From the NCBI GenBank assembly GCA_009731375.1, contig BJOX01000004.1:1754031-1805688 (forward strand): 51,658 nt of DNA, written 5' to 3'. The translations under genes were made by a program, and so were the position numbers. Origin of the DNA: Paulinella micropora (taxonomy: Eukaryota; Cercozoa; Imbricatea; Euglyphida). A model generated the notes under the pieces. The model was given only the letters and a program-made list of their open reading frames with translations, ran no database searches and was not told the DNA's origin. This document shows, piece by piece, positions 1-9,373 of this stretch; position 1 is the stretch's first letter, and each line of letters begins with the position of its first letter.

Positions 1-284
1 AATAAAACCCACAGTGCTCTGTCGGTTTATACTAGACTGTCGAACAGTCTCGAAACTCCATCTGCTTACTGGGCCCTCTGTAATGGAGGTGGGAGCTCGT
101 TCTGCAAGGGGCGCTTATGGAACGAGCCCTGGCCCCGCCTGGTACTAGGGAGCTTTGGTATCGCCTGTATCAGTCCCTTCCGTGCAAACATCACGGCTTA
201 GCTGGGCATCGGGTCAATACTTTACTCACAGACTTCCTTGGTTGACGAAATCAGAAGCTCCTTTTTTCTGACATTAGTCGATAT

Positions 285-290
<6 letters not shown>
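1..290 (+). repeat. Host dispersed repeat family A, copy 1
   Basis: This stretch recurs almost unchanged at 33367-33660 and in shortened form at 32723-32888, 33039-33111 and 34143-34372. Each copy runs from a GC-rich segment (ggccccgcctggtactagg) to an AT-rich end that leads straight into a (TATC)n array. The copies share one orientation and a microsatellite tail, as in SINE-like retroposons, but no clear A or B box was recognised. It begins at base 1, so the copy may be cut by the window edge. It belongs to the host, not the viral elements. Confidence 0.75.
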
Positions 291-635
<345 letters not shown>

Positions 636-640
<5 letters not shown>

Positions 641-872
641 CTCTAGCAACCGCGCTTGGTGTATGCACTTGCACATTCGGTGACGTCTTGCAAGAGGTTG
701 CTGGGGCTGCAGAATAACCTCGGCTTAGTGCAGTCTTGCCCTCAGGAGCTCCATCGGTGGCCCCGATCATCAGGCGAGAGACTGACACGGGTGGAGGACC
801 TCCAACAAGGGTATTGGAGGCTTATGTCCGTTGAGGATATGCCATTAGCTGCATCAGTACGCCTCAGATATA
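636..872 (+). repeat. Host dispersed repeat family B, copy 1
   Basis: The segment starting ggcagctctagcaaccgcgc is repeated nearly base for base at 1125-1368. Both copies abut (ATT)n or (TATC)n-type tracts. No protein or RNA gene was recognised. The 252 bases between the copies (873-1124) contain nothing I can identify and may be part of the same repeat unit. Confidence 0.8.
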
Positions 873-1124
873 GTAAATCTGCCTTGGAGTGTTGACTGTG
901 ACATATTTGAGGGAAATCCCGATGAAAAAACCTAGTCACACTTGCTAAACAGAGTTCCAGCCCAATGGCCTCAAGGCGTTAAACTGTGACGCCAACTCAT
1001 AACCCTTTGGTGGTAGATGCTGGGGAGGAGGGTCGTTGCGCGCGTAAAAGATCTTAAACTCCGCATATGCTGGTTGATAGCCCAGGACCCAGCAGACACC
1101 AGATTGTTATGGGTGGGGTTTCGA

Positions 1125-1364
1125 GGCAGCTCTAGCAACCGCGCTTGGTGTATGCACTTGCACATTCGGTGACGTCTTGCAAGAGGTTGCTGGGACTGCG
1201 GAATAACCTCGGCTTAGTGCAGTCTTGCCCTCAGGAGCTCCATCGGTGGCCCCGATCATCAGGCGAGAGACTGACACGGGGGGGTGGAGGACCTCGAACA
1301 AGGGTATTGGAGGCTTATGTCCGTTGAGGATATGCCATGAGCTGCATCAGTACGCCTCAGATAT

Positions 1365-1368
<4 letters not shown>
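1125..1368 (+). repeat. Host dispersed repeat family B, copy 2
   Basis: A direct near-identical copy of 636-872, differing by a few substitutions and a short G-run expansion near 1280. It ends exactly where an (ATT)n array begins, as the other family members do. Confidence 0.8.
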
Positions 1369-1405
<37 letters not shown>

Positions 1406-1551
1406 CATTATTATTATTATTATTATGATTATTATTATTACTATTATGATTATTATGATTATGATGATTATGATTATGATTATGATTATTACTATCATTA
1501 TTATCATTATTTTTATTATCATTATTATCATTATTATTATTATTATTATTA

Positions 1552-1618
<67 letters not shown>
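1366..1618. repeat. Imperfect (ATT)n microsatellite
   Basis: About 250 bases of ATT units with scattered ATG, ATC and ACT variants. Open frames through it encode only poly-Ile, poly-Leu or poly-Tyr runs and are not genes. Confidence 0.95.
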
Positions 1619-1694
1619 GGACACCGTGATAGCCCAGTCGTCAAGTTCTACCATCTGGGCCCTGTCGCCAGTTCGATTCCCGTCGGTGCCACCA
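1618..1694 (+). repeat. tRNA-like head of host repeat family C (unoccupied integration target)
   Basis: The segment has an A-box-like stretch (tagcccagtcgtc) and a B-box-like stretch (gttcgattcc), and ends ggtgccacca, resembling a tRNA 3' end. The T arm does not pair properly, so I read it as a tRNA-derived repeat and not a working tRNA gene. Its last part recurs at 2398-2440, where element A begins, and in reverse orientation at 36035-36057, where element B begins. This copy continues uninterrupted through TGCCACCAGTATTTTC and so shows the empty insertion site. Confidence 0.5.
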
Positions 1695-1887
1695 GTATTT
1701 TCATTGAACATACCGGTCTATTTCTGGACCAGTATTTTCATTGAACATATTACCGGCCCGTCTGGAAGTGTTGGAACTGCCCTTGCGGGGGTGTCATTAG
1801 AGCTTATCGTCAATTCTTCGTACTCCCCTCACGGGTGAGACGATGGAGGCGCATGTGCAGAAATGCATCAGCCATTGACAGAGAAGC

Positions 1888-1890
<3 letters not shown>
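1695..1890. repeat. Host repeat family C body
   Basis: This segment is present as an inverted copy at about 35860-36051, including the tandem 'cagtattttcattgaacat' units and the segment ending in gtgcagaaatgcatcagcc. Shorter partial copies lie at 35304-35347 and 35513-35577. It is host repeat sequence that flanks both viral insertions. Confidence 0.75.
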
Positions 1891-2397
<507 letters not shown>

Positions 2398-2440
2398 ACC
2401 ATCTGGGCCCTGTCGCCAGTTCGATTCCCGTCGGTGCCAC
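2398..2440 (+). other. Left flank of element A: truncated tRNA-like repeat ending in target TGCCAC
   Basis: The sequence matches 1652-1691 (ctgggccctgtcgccagttc... to ggtgccac) and then switches abruptly to AGAAGATG. The last six bases, TGCCAC (2435-2440), are the predicted target-site duplication. At element B the flank reads GTGGCA, its complement, as expected for insertion into the same target in the other orientation. Confidence 0.65.
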
Positions 2441-2577
2441 AGAAGATGATTACACTTTTCGCGCAGGTATTTTTCAAGCAAAATACCAGCCCGAAAAGTG
2501 TCTTACAGACCAAAAATCACCAAACAAGAGAAATCAAGAGGAAATCAAGTAGAAATCAAAAAGGAAGAAGGAAATTA
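2441..2577 (+). repeat. Left terminal sequence of element A with nested hairpin
   Basis: About 137 bases are shared with 36058-36185 at roughly 90 percent identity. They start AGAAGATGATTAC, and 5'-AG is a usual Polinton terminus. Inside is a perfect nested hairpin at 2452-2501: outer arms ACACTTTTCG/CGAAAAGTGT, inner arms GGTATTTT/AAAATACC, loop TCAAGC. A purine-rich tract of AAATCAA-type repeats follows. No inverted copy was found at the other end of the element, so this is not a simple terminal inverted repeat. Confidence 0.65.
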
Positions 2578-2649
2578 ATAATTTAATTAATTATTTTACA
2601 TTTATAAAAATATATAAACTATAATATACAACGAAGGAGGTAATACAAG

Positions 2650-2856
2650 ATGCCAAGACCAAAACTATACGAAGGAGAAGCAAGACGAAAGAGAAATAAC
2701 GAGAAAGCTCTCGCATACTACTACCGCCACCAAGAAAGGTTGAAGGAGGAAAGAAAAGAAAAAGCATTAAAGCAAAAGCAAGAACTCAAAAGCATAGAGG
2801 AATACAAAAAGAAGATACAAGAGCTGGAAGATAAATTGAGTAAAGTAGCGGTTTAA
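2650..2856 (+). CDS. Small basic coiled-coil protein
   Basis: The product is 68 residues, highly charged (Lys, Arg, Glu) and predicted to form one long helix. It opens MPRPKLYEGEARRKR, which resembles the start of the gene at 28505 (MPPPLKYLTGEARLEAR) at the opposite end of element A. Such short basic modules often precede or accompany GIY-YIG or HNH nucleases in large DNA viruses, so it may be a nucleic-acid-binding remnant or a free-standing version of that module. It lies alone between the left terminus and the polymerase. A sequence aaggaggt lies nine bases before the ATG but no other gene here has one, so I treat it as chance. Function unknown. Confidence 0.6.
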   Translation: MPRPKLYEGEARRKRNNEKALAYYYRHQERLKEERKEKALKQKQELKSIEEYKKKIQELEDKLSKVAV

Positions 2857-2986
2857 GTTCTAATAATTTTTTTATCTGGTAAAAATATTTTTCATCTAAA
2901 CAAATAGCCCCCATATAATAACGGTAAAAACATTAATTAATTATTTTTAGAAAAAGTATCTTACCTAATATATACATAACGGTAAA

Positions 2987-5900
2987 ATGTCAAAACCACC
3001 TCTACCACCAAGACCAAACAAGCAATATGTTCAACTTCTTCAAGCTAAGGCTAAGCTTAGAAAGGTTGAAACGAAAGATAAAAGAAACCGCCAAGACCTT
3101 TTATCTAACATCCGTAGTAATACGAGGGCAAATCTCCGCGAGGCTAAGACTAGGGAAGCGAAGAGACGAGAGTTTAGAGCAAACGATTATGAAGTTAGGA
3201 GGGATAATCGGCTGAACTCTCTCACATTCAAATTTAGGGAGCTAGACATAAGCTTCTATGATACAGACACCTTGGAAGAGAAGGTATTGATACCCGCTAT
3301 AAGATACGCCAGAAAGGAAGGTATGACCAACGATGCGGATGTCAATATATCTATAACATACTCCACCGCTCCTGCTAATGAACGATACGACCACTATTTA
3401 AAAAAGAAAAGTTTTAATTCATTTCAACTCCGCCAATACGATACCGTATTTATGGATGCTCTGAACGAGTTCAACATAAACAACATTGAAGCGAGCGAGA
3501 ATGGATATGAAAGAAACATAAGATATGTGGAAATAACCATAGTTCAAGAAAACGGCGGAGGATGCTATGAAGGAGTGAGAGATAAAAGAACTAAGGTTGA
3601 AGAAGGAGTAAGAATATCACCACCCAGCAAAAACAACAACTGCTTATTCTTCTTATGTAAGGATATTCTAAATATTAAACCGATGAACAAGAACCGCTGT
3701 AATATCGTCCGAGCTGAATTCAACCTTCCACCAAACTCGCCAATACCATTTTCAATAGCGGTTGAAATATTGAAAAAATATGTTAAGGAAGGGAAAACAT
3801 ATGAAATAACTGACCATATTATGAAGCAGACATTTAGCACAAACGAAGAAGGGCAAGAACCCGACAAACTAATCTTTTTGGAGAATAACCACTATTACGG
3901 ATTAGTTAAGCAGTTTAAGAAGCGGTGCGAAGACTGTTTACAATTATATTTGAAGAAGCATACCTGTAATCTTAACAGGAAAAAGTTTGCTGATATTATG
4001 TTGAAGAAGAATGGTAAAAGACACTTAATAACTAAATTTAGAGAAGAAGAAAAAATAAATAACCACGAGGTGCTTCATTACGATTTGGAAACATTTAGAA
4101 ATACATCCATCACCGTCGGCTACGATATCCACGACTGCTACATAGTCGGATATACTCAGGGGTCTGAGGGTTTCAAATTCATAGCTGGTAAAGATTGTAT
4201 CAGTCAATTCGTGGATGAGCTAATTAAACGAGGCGACCTTATAAAAGCAGGATGGGTGCCGAAGGATAAAAAGGACAAACCACCAGTTCTATATGTTAAT
4301 GGTTTTAACGGAGCGAACTTTGACCACTACTTCATACACCAAGAATTAATCAGAAGGGGTATTAAGATTAAGTCGTCAAAAATCAATAACGGCTCTATTA
4401 TCTGCTTAGAGTTTGAAAATGTCAAGATGTGGGATATGTGTAAGCACACTCAGGGAAGTCTTAAAGCAAATCTGGAAAGTATGGGGTGCAAAATCCTAAA
4501 AGGCGACTTTGACCACGACAGGGCGAAGATGTGGGAGGATATGGACGACAAGACGAGGCAGGACTGTTTGGCTTATCTTAAAAACGATGTTATGGGTTTG
4601 AAAGAATTATATGACAAGTTAAATACCGAAATATTTACAGCTCACAAAGTCAATCTAACTTCATACATCTCAACTTCAAGCCTCGCTTTTAACATATGGA
4701 AGAAATATGTAGACGGTAAATATGAGGTGAGACTTCCAACGGTGGAGCAGGAAAGAGAATTTAGAAAAGCCATTATCGGCGGAAGGACTTACCCATCTAA
4801 GAGGCGGTTCATTTCAGCTCAGTATGAACGATACCTACAAAAAGAAATAACCTTTGACGAAATAATTGACTACCTTGTAGATGCGGATGTCGTATCTTTG
4901 TATCCAACAGCGATGTTGTTAGCGTTTATGGTTGGCGATATACTGGAAACGATTGGACCTTTTGACCCGCGAAACCTTCAAATCGGTATTTACAACCTTG
5001 ACTACGTCTCACCAAAAGACATATTACATTCAAGGATTGGACAGAGAGACAAAATGGGCTCTTTAAAGTGGCGACTAGAAGATATGAAGGACCAATGGCT
5101 GACGAGTGTAGATATTGAGGATATGGTAGCCGAAGGATACGAAGTCCGCATGCATAAAGGATACTACACCGCCAAATCTGAATGTGTCTTCGCCAAATAC
5201 ATAGACGATATGTTTAATGCGAAGGAAAATGCGGAGAAAGGTAGCCCGCAATATTTGCTCGCCAAATTGTTTATGAATAGTCTATACGGTAAGATGATAC
5301 AACGACCTATACCTTCAATAACAACATATATACAAACTAATCAAGATTACCGGAAATTCTGGAATAGCAACCAAATAACTGACATTGTTAAATTTACGGA
5401 CCAACAAGGAAAAGATTTATGGCACATATCGGGTCTTCCTCGCAATCCAATCTTATTAGAGAGTAGCATAACCAAACCTTCACACTACGGAGCATTCATA
5501 CTGGCATATAGCAGACGAATTATGTTCAACTATATCAAGGAAGCCAACCCGAACAGAACCATTGAAGATGATTTCTACTACACCGACACAGACAGCCTCC
5601 AAATCCACGCGATATGTGCCAAGTATGTAAAGAATATGGGTAATAAAAAATTGGGCGGTATTGGAGACGATTTAGGCGATGGATGTAAAATAATAAAATG
5701 TGTGTGGATAGCACCGAAACTTTATATGTTAGAATTTACAACGAAGGATGCCTTTACGGAAGGAATGACCAAGAACGACTTAAAGCATATTTCAAAAGGA
5801 GTTAAAATAGTGTCCGAAAATGGAGTTAAAAGATATTTCCATTTTAGGGGTAAAGGCTTAGATGCTAATCAGCTAAACTATGATACATTTGATAAGATGG

Positions 5901-6106
5901 ACAAAGGCGGGACAGTTGAAAATGTAAAGGATTTCCAAATGAAAAAAATACACATTGATAGAAACAGCAAACAGCAACAAGTCCCACATTTTAGCATTCT
6001 ACATATGACGAATGTTAAAAAACAAGTTAATGAGAATAAATGGGCGGGTCGTAAGTTCATTAACGATAACGACAGCATACCGCTCGGCTTCCACATTCAC
6101 GGTTGA
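2987..6106 (+). CDS. polB: Protein-primed family B DNA polymerase
   Basis: The 1039-residue product replicates the element's linear DNA. The exonuclease motifs are intact: ExoI YDLE (D366, E368), ExoII NGFNGANFD (438-446) and ExoIII YLKND (530-534). So are the polymerase motifs: A DxxSLYP (634-640), B KLFMNSLYG (760-768) and C YTDTDS (865-870). A Cys/His knuckle (C314, C317, H325, C327) precedes the exonuclease, as in Polinton and bidnavirus polymerases. The spacing between motifs A and B fits the TPR2 insertion of protein-primed enzymes. The first 300 residues are basic and unassigned; a terminal protein may be encoded there or elsewhere. The only polymerase in the window, it lies tail to tail with the lipase gene, one base apart. 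No break was seen. Confidence 0.95.
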   Translation: MSKPPLPPRPNKQYVQLLQAKAKLRKVETKDKRNRQDLLSNIRSNTRANLREAKTREAKRREFRANDYEVRRDNRLNSLTFKFRELDISFYDTDTLEEKVLIPAIRYARKEGMTNDADVNISITYSTAPANERYDHYLKKKSFNSFQLRQYDTVFMDALNEFNINNIEASENGYERNIRYVEITIVQENGGGCYEGVRDKRTKVEEGVRISPPSKNNNCLFFLCKDILNIKPMNKNRCNIVRAEFNLPPNSPIPFSIAVEILKKYVKEGKTYEITDHIMKQTFSTNEEGQEPDKLIFLENNHYYGLVKQFKKRCEDCLQLYLKKHTCNLNRKKFADIMLKKNGKRHLITKFREEEKINNHEVLHYDLETFRNTSITVGYDIHDCYIVGYTQGSEGFKFIAGKDCISQFVDELIKRGDLIKAGWVPKDKKDKPPVLYVNGFNGANFDHYFIHQELIRRGIKIKSSKINNGSIICLEFENVKMWDMCKHTQGSLKANLESMGCKILKGDFDHDRAKMWEDMDDKTRQDCLAYLKNDVMGLKELYDKLNTEIFTAHKVNLTSYISTSSLAFNIWKKYVDGKYEVRLPTVEQEREFRKAIIGGRTYPSKRRFISAQYERYLQKEITFDEIIDYLVDADVVSLYPTAMLLAFMVGDILETIGPFDPRNLQIGIYNLDYVSPKDILHSRIGQRDKMGSLKWRLEDMKDQWLTSVDIEDMVAEGYEVRMHKGYYTAKSECVFAKYIDDMFNAKENAEKGSPQYLLAKLFMNSLYGKMIQRPIPSITTYIQTNQDYRKFWNSNQITDIVKFTDQQGKDLWHISGLPRNPILLESSITKPSHYGAFILAYSRRIMFNYIKEANPNRTIEDDFYYTDTDSLQIHAICAKYVKNMGNKKLGGIGDDLGDGCKIIKCVWIAPKLYMLEFTTKDAFTEGMTKNDLKHISKGVKIVSENGVKRYFHFRGKGLDANQLNYDTFDKMDKGGTVENVKDFQMKKIHIDRNSKQQQVPHFSILHMTNVKKQVNENKWAGRKFINDNDSIPLGFHIHG

Positions 6107-6107
6107 A

Positions 6108-6842
6108 TTATAAATAAATTTTGTTGGCTCCTTTACCTTTGAAGCTCCTGATTGTATGAATTCCTTTTTTTGGTTTCACTAACTTAGTATTTACAGCCGT
6201 AGCACCCATTAACGATACGGGGTCAAATGCGGTTCGGTAGTTCGTGGTCAGCTTCGCCGTCTTAGCCCGCTTACCTTTCGGGTTTACCCTAACCGCCACT
6301 CGGTCAATTACTCCTTCAATGAGGTCCTTAGTGCTACTGCCTTTATTGTATGTGGTCGCCCTTACACCAGTTTGTCGGCTTAGGTCTTTCGCAATCGTTC
6401 CTCCAAGGCTATGACCAGTAAGCTCTACATTATCTTTTCCATATTTCTTTATAACTTCGTCAACCAGCTTCTGCTCTTCTTTGTATCTCGGTGTTCTTTT
6501 TAATACTCCCTTTACTAATGCGACATCTGTGAGTAAGTCCCGCTTATCTACTGAACCTCTAAATGCTACAATAGCTTTGCCATCTTTTTCATACACCGTT
6601 GACTTTTCTTTGCTGGCAACTGGCTTCCATCCGTCAGCACCCTTTCTATCAGACGAAGACAAATAGACATCCTCCGACAACTCCGCATGGCCTCCTTGTA
6701 GGGGCCTGCTCCCCCTACGACCCCGCCGAGGGTTTGAAAGGGCTTGTCCTTTCCATTCCTTGCCAGCCTTTTTCAATGCCTCACCATAGGTTATACAGTG
6801 TTTAGCAGAGTAAGCCTTAACAAACTTAATCCACTCAGTCAT
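6108..6842 (-). CDS. Class 3 lipase-like alpha/beta hydrolase
   Basis: The 244-residue product has the lipase nucleophile elbow GHSLGG (143-148, S145) and an upstream FRGS (94-97) typical of the oxyanion region of class 3 lipases. An Asp and a C-terminal His suitable for the triad are present but not pinned down. The first 32 residues form a separate module ('WIKFVKAYSAKH..SYGEA'-type helix) often seen at the start of structural proteins in PLVs and NCLDVs, suggesting the lipase is virion-associated and may help breach a membrane. A low-complexity Arg/Gly stretch (38-52) links the two. In another frame that stretch encodes GGAGPY, matching the GAGPY that precedes the protease domain at 12350; a compensated frameshift is possible. 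Confidence 0.8.
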   Translation of the reverse strand: MTEWIKFVKAYSAKHCITYGEALKKAGKEWKGQALSNPRRGRRGSRPLQGGHAELSEDVYLSSSDRKGADGWKPVASKEKSTVYEKDGKAIVAFRGSVDKRDLLTDVALVKGVLKRTPRYKEEQKLVDEVIKKYGKDNVELTGHSLGGTIAKDLSRQTGVRATTYNKGSSTKDLIEGVIDRVAVRVNPKGKRAKTAKLTTNYRTAFDPVSLMGATAVNTKLVKPKKGIHTIRSFKGKGANKIYL

Positions 6843-6894
6843 TCTATATTATTAATTATTTAATTTTTTTCCTACCTATTATATACCCCCTACT
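6843..6894. promoter_or_regulatory. Divergent AT-rich promoter region
   Basis: Fifty-two bases separate the oppositely oriented lipase and ExoX-C-like genes. They contain TATA-like sequence near each start (attattaattatt and tattatatacc). The same arrangement is seen at the other divergent pairs in both elements. Confidence 0.45.
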
Positions 6895-7167
6895 ATGTCC
6901 GCCCTTACAAGACTGTGCGAGAAGTTCCAACAACTTTCAATTGAAAGCGAAAAAAAATCCTTCTCGCTGGAAGATGTCCAAAAGGTAATCCACGACGAAA
7001 TAAAAGTGATTGAAGAAATGAGAAATGCTCAACCAAACTTGTTTCATTTTGGGAAATACAAGGGTAAAAAAATAGAAGACATCGCCAAGATTGACAAGCC
7101 ATACATTGAATGGTTAGTTCGTCAGCCGTGGTGTAGTAATAAAGACGAATTGAAGAGGTATTTATGA
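6895..7167 (+). CDS. Small ExoX C-terminal-like (DUF3820-type) protein
   Basis: The product is 90 residues. Its second half (about 52-85) carries FGKYKGKKIEDIAK followed by a Y..WL.rQPW segment. This matches the small domain at the C-terminus of exodeoxyribonuclease X and of free-standing DUF3820 proteins, thought to bind nucleic acid. The N-terminal half is a charged helix. No exonuclease domain is present, so it is probably a binding adaptor. It is followed 30 bases later by a shorter paralogue on the same strand, a local duplication. Confidence 0.65.
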   Translation: MSALTRLCEKFQQLSIESEKKSFSLEDVQKVIHDEIKVIEEMRNAQPNLFHFGKYKGKKIEDIAKIDKPYIEWLVRQPWCSNKDELKRYL

Positions 7168-7197
7168 TTATAATAAATAAATTTTATATAATATACG

Positions 7198-7386
7198 ATG
7201 AGCGAAGCCGAAGCAAAAAAAGAAATTCCCGATGAAGAGGAAGAAGTAAATAAAACTCTACAATATGGAAAATATATACACAAAAAAATTGAAGATGTTG
7301 CCAAGATTGACAAAGAGTATCTTGAATGGCTAGTTCAACAGCCTTGGTTTAAGAATCAAGACGAAGTGAAAAAGTCTTTACCGTAG
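7198..7386 (+). CDS. Second ExoX C-terminal-like small protein
   Basis: The 62-residue protein is a paralogue of the preceding gene: after an acidic N-terminus it has YGKYIHKKIEDVAKIDKEY and a WLVQQPWF ending. It lacks the first helix of its neighbour. A TATA-like ttttatataatatac lies just before the start codon. Its last nine bases overlap the end of the convergent DUF3223 gene. Confidence 0.6.
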   Translation: MSEAEAKKEIPDEEEEVNKTLQYGKYIHKKIEDVAKIDKEYLEWLVQQPWFKNQDEVKKSLP

Positions 7387-8013
7387 GTGATACATTTTTC
7401 CTCTAATATTGATTTCTTTTTTTATTATTCGCAGTATTGCTTTCTGTTTGTGGAAGTCGCTAAATTTGGTGAAGTGCGGTTCTTTCAATAAGCCGTCTTC
7501 AACGTCTAATTCTCTATTCACTTCAAGATATTGTTTAAGGATATCTTTGAATTGTATGATGTCAAAGTGGTGGTCAACGTGGACATCAACTCGCTCATAT
7601 ATATCACCACTTATTTCGCATATGTATCTGGGTTCTACGAATACATCAATAGCCACGACGTCAAGATATTCTTGTATTTGCGGTCTTATTGTATTCCTGC
7701 TCGCTTCTTTTATCACTCTCGCCATTTTTTTAAATTTGCTAAGCCCTATGAGGTCAACACAACAATTCCACGAAAACGGCTTACCATCTACACGAAAGTG
7801 TTTTCTCCCCGTGGTCAAATTACTTTCAACATCAATGATGCCATCTTTTAGACAAGGGTGATGGGTTATTAGGTCTCGCACGAAATTGCTATCTTCTGGG
7901 TTCAGCACTTCACCATCAGCATATTTGTTTATCATTCTTCTTATGTAGGATTTGATAGATGTTTTTGTTAGAAACCGCCTACCCCCCACAATATACAACT
8001 TACGACTATACAT
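7378..8013 (-). CDS. DCL / DUF3223 domain protein
   Basis: The 211-residue protein shows the DCL-type pattern in its first half: an 'IRRMINKYADGEVL' helix, an 'EDSNFVRDLITHHP' segment, then a strand with 'DGKPFSW..C' (about residues 77-84). In plants DCL is needed for plastid rRNA maturation; in large DNA viruses and phages DUF3223 is found near HNH-type nucleases and is assumed to bind RNA or DNA. The C-terminal 90 residues are unassigned. It overlaps the convergent gene before it by nine bases. The role in this virus is unknown. Confidence 0.6.
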   Translation of the reverse strand: MYSRKLYIVGGRRFLTKTSIKSYIRRMINKYADGEVLNPEDSNFVRDLITHHPCLKDGIIDVESNLTTGRKHFRVDGKPFSWNCCVDLIGLSKFKKMARVIKEASRNTIRPQIQEYLDVVAIDVFVEPRYICEISGDIYERVDVHVDHHFDIIQFKDILKQYLEVNRELDVEDGLLKEPHFTKFSDFHKQKAILRIIKKEINIRGKMYHLR

Positions 8014-8059
8014 ATCTCCTATATTATTACAGAAAAAAAATATTACAAAAATTAATTAA

Positions 8060-9309
8060 TTAGTGGTCTTCTACGAAATTAACGATAACACTCACATTTC
8101 CTCCATTATTAACAGTAGATACAAAAATTGTAAAAATGTTAGATTTTCGCCAGGTGCGAGTTGAATGTCGTAAGTTCGCAGGTCAATAAGTTGGCTAGAA
8201 GTAGCATTAACATACAGTTTAAGGATGACGTCTGTTATAGTAGCACCACCTAGGGCCGTCGCAGAGGTGTCTTTTGATACGATTGAAGTCGTGGCATCAA
8301 TATCAGCAAAGTTCTCGCCCGTAAGTGTTCCAGTCGTTTTCACAATTCGCACTATATTAACTTTGGCGTCCTCGTTTGATATGCTTATGATAGTTGGATA
8401 AACGATTGAATAATTTGTCGCACCACCGTTAAAAGTTGTTTTATTTTTTATGCTGAGAATTGGACTTTCAGTGGTGCTCGCCTTTTCATCTCCTTCCGCC
8501 TCGTTCGTTATGCTTGAATTAATAGTGTTAGTTCCTTCAATAAATAACCCAACACTCGCGGTTTTAAGGGATTGAATTCCAGTAGAAGCATCATTCCTCA
8601 TTAGTGCGGTAAATGGTAATGTCGTGTTTTGCAGACTGACACCAGTGTTGGCATTCGCATACTTAATCGTATGGACTAATTGAAAGTCGCCAGTCGTCGG
8701 GTTTTCAACATAAAATCGTATAGCCCCAAATCCTAAATACCGGAATTGAATTTGAAAAACATTTCCCTTACTCCAATCCAAGAGTGGCATATCACCAGTT
8801 CCATCACACGGGTCATCCCAATTTGCTTGTGTGATATAAGTAGTTGCTCCTCCTTTGGCTTGTAGAATTCTCATCCCGACATCAGTTTTATAAAAATAGA
8901 AACCATTTGAAAAATCACTTTCACCAATTCCTACACACGAATAATATGTTTTCGTATCATCAGTTGTCCATAAAGCAGTGAAGCGGGCTACTACCCCCAT
9001 ACCAGTCCGATATTTTATTCTTCTTTTACTTGTTAGGATGGCACTTGCGGTGTTGTTTGCTTGTGTTTTTAATTCAGCCATATTCGCATTAAATGAAACT
9101 GTCGCATTAGTTTGAGTTAATGACCATATCCGTGTATTAACGGTATATGGAAAAATCTCCTGAACAACTGGTGTTAATTGACTTGTTAATGCTTCGCCGA
9201 AAGCTGATTTCATATTATTGGTTTCAATGTGGCCGTCATACCCGACTTTGACATTTACGAAGTCTCCGCCTGGATTTTGGCCAACTAAATTTCTCTGGTG
9301 AGATGACAT
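8060..9309 (-). CDS. Fibre or knob-type structural protein (C-terminus frameshifted)
   Basis: The open frame runs 9309-8092 (405 residues), is beta-rich, and has a central 'KYRTGMGVVARF' segment characteristic of receptor-binding or fibre-like virion proteins in this lineage. A homologue of similar length lies at 47505-48795 in element B. The last residues are an odd hydrophobic tail. A single-base shift in the homopolymer runs at 8123-8136 would open another frame that stops at 8060-8062 and has ordinary beta-strand composition, so the deposited C-terminus is probably wrong. It sits beside the major capsid gene on the same strand. Location on the virion surface is inferred. Confidence 0.65.
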
Positions 9310-9373
9310 CGTTCTATAATATTGTTACAAAAAATAAATCCATCAAAAATTAATTATCACCTTACTGGTGGAT

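Noticed and set aside
1618-1694. A functional tRNA gene
   Set aside because: A-box and B-box-like segments are present but the T arm and acceptor stem do not pair, and the sequence recurs as a dispersed repeat.
2634-2641. aaggaggt before the 2650 gene as a bacterial ribosome binding site
   Set aside because: No other gene in either element has one, and the gene set and flanks are eukaryotic, so it is taken as chance.
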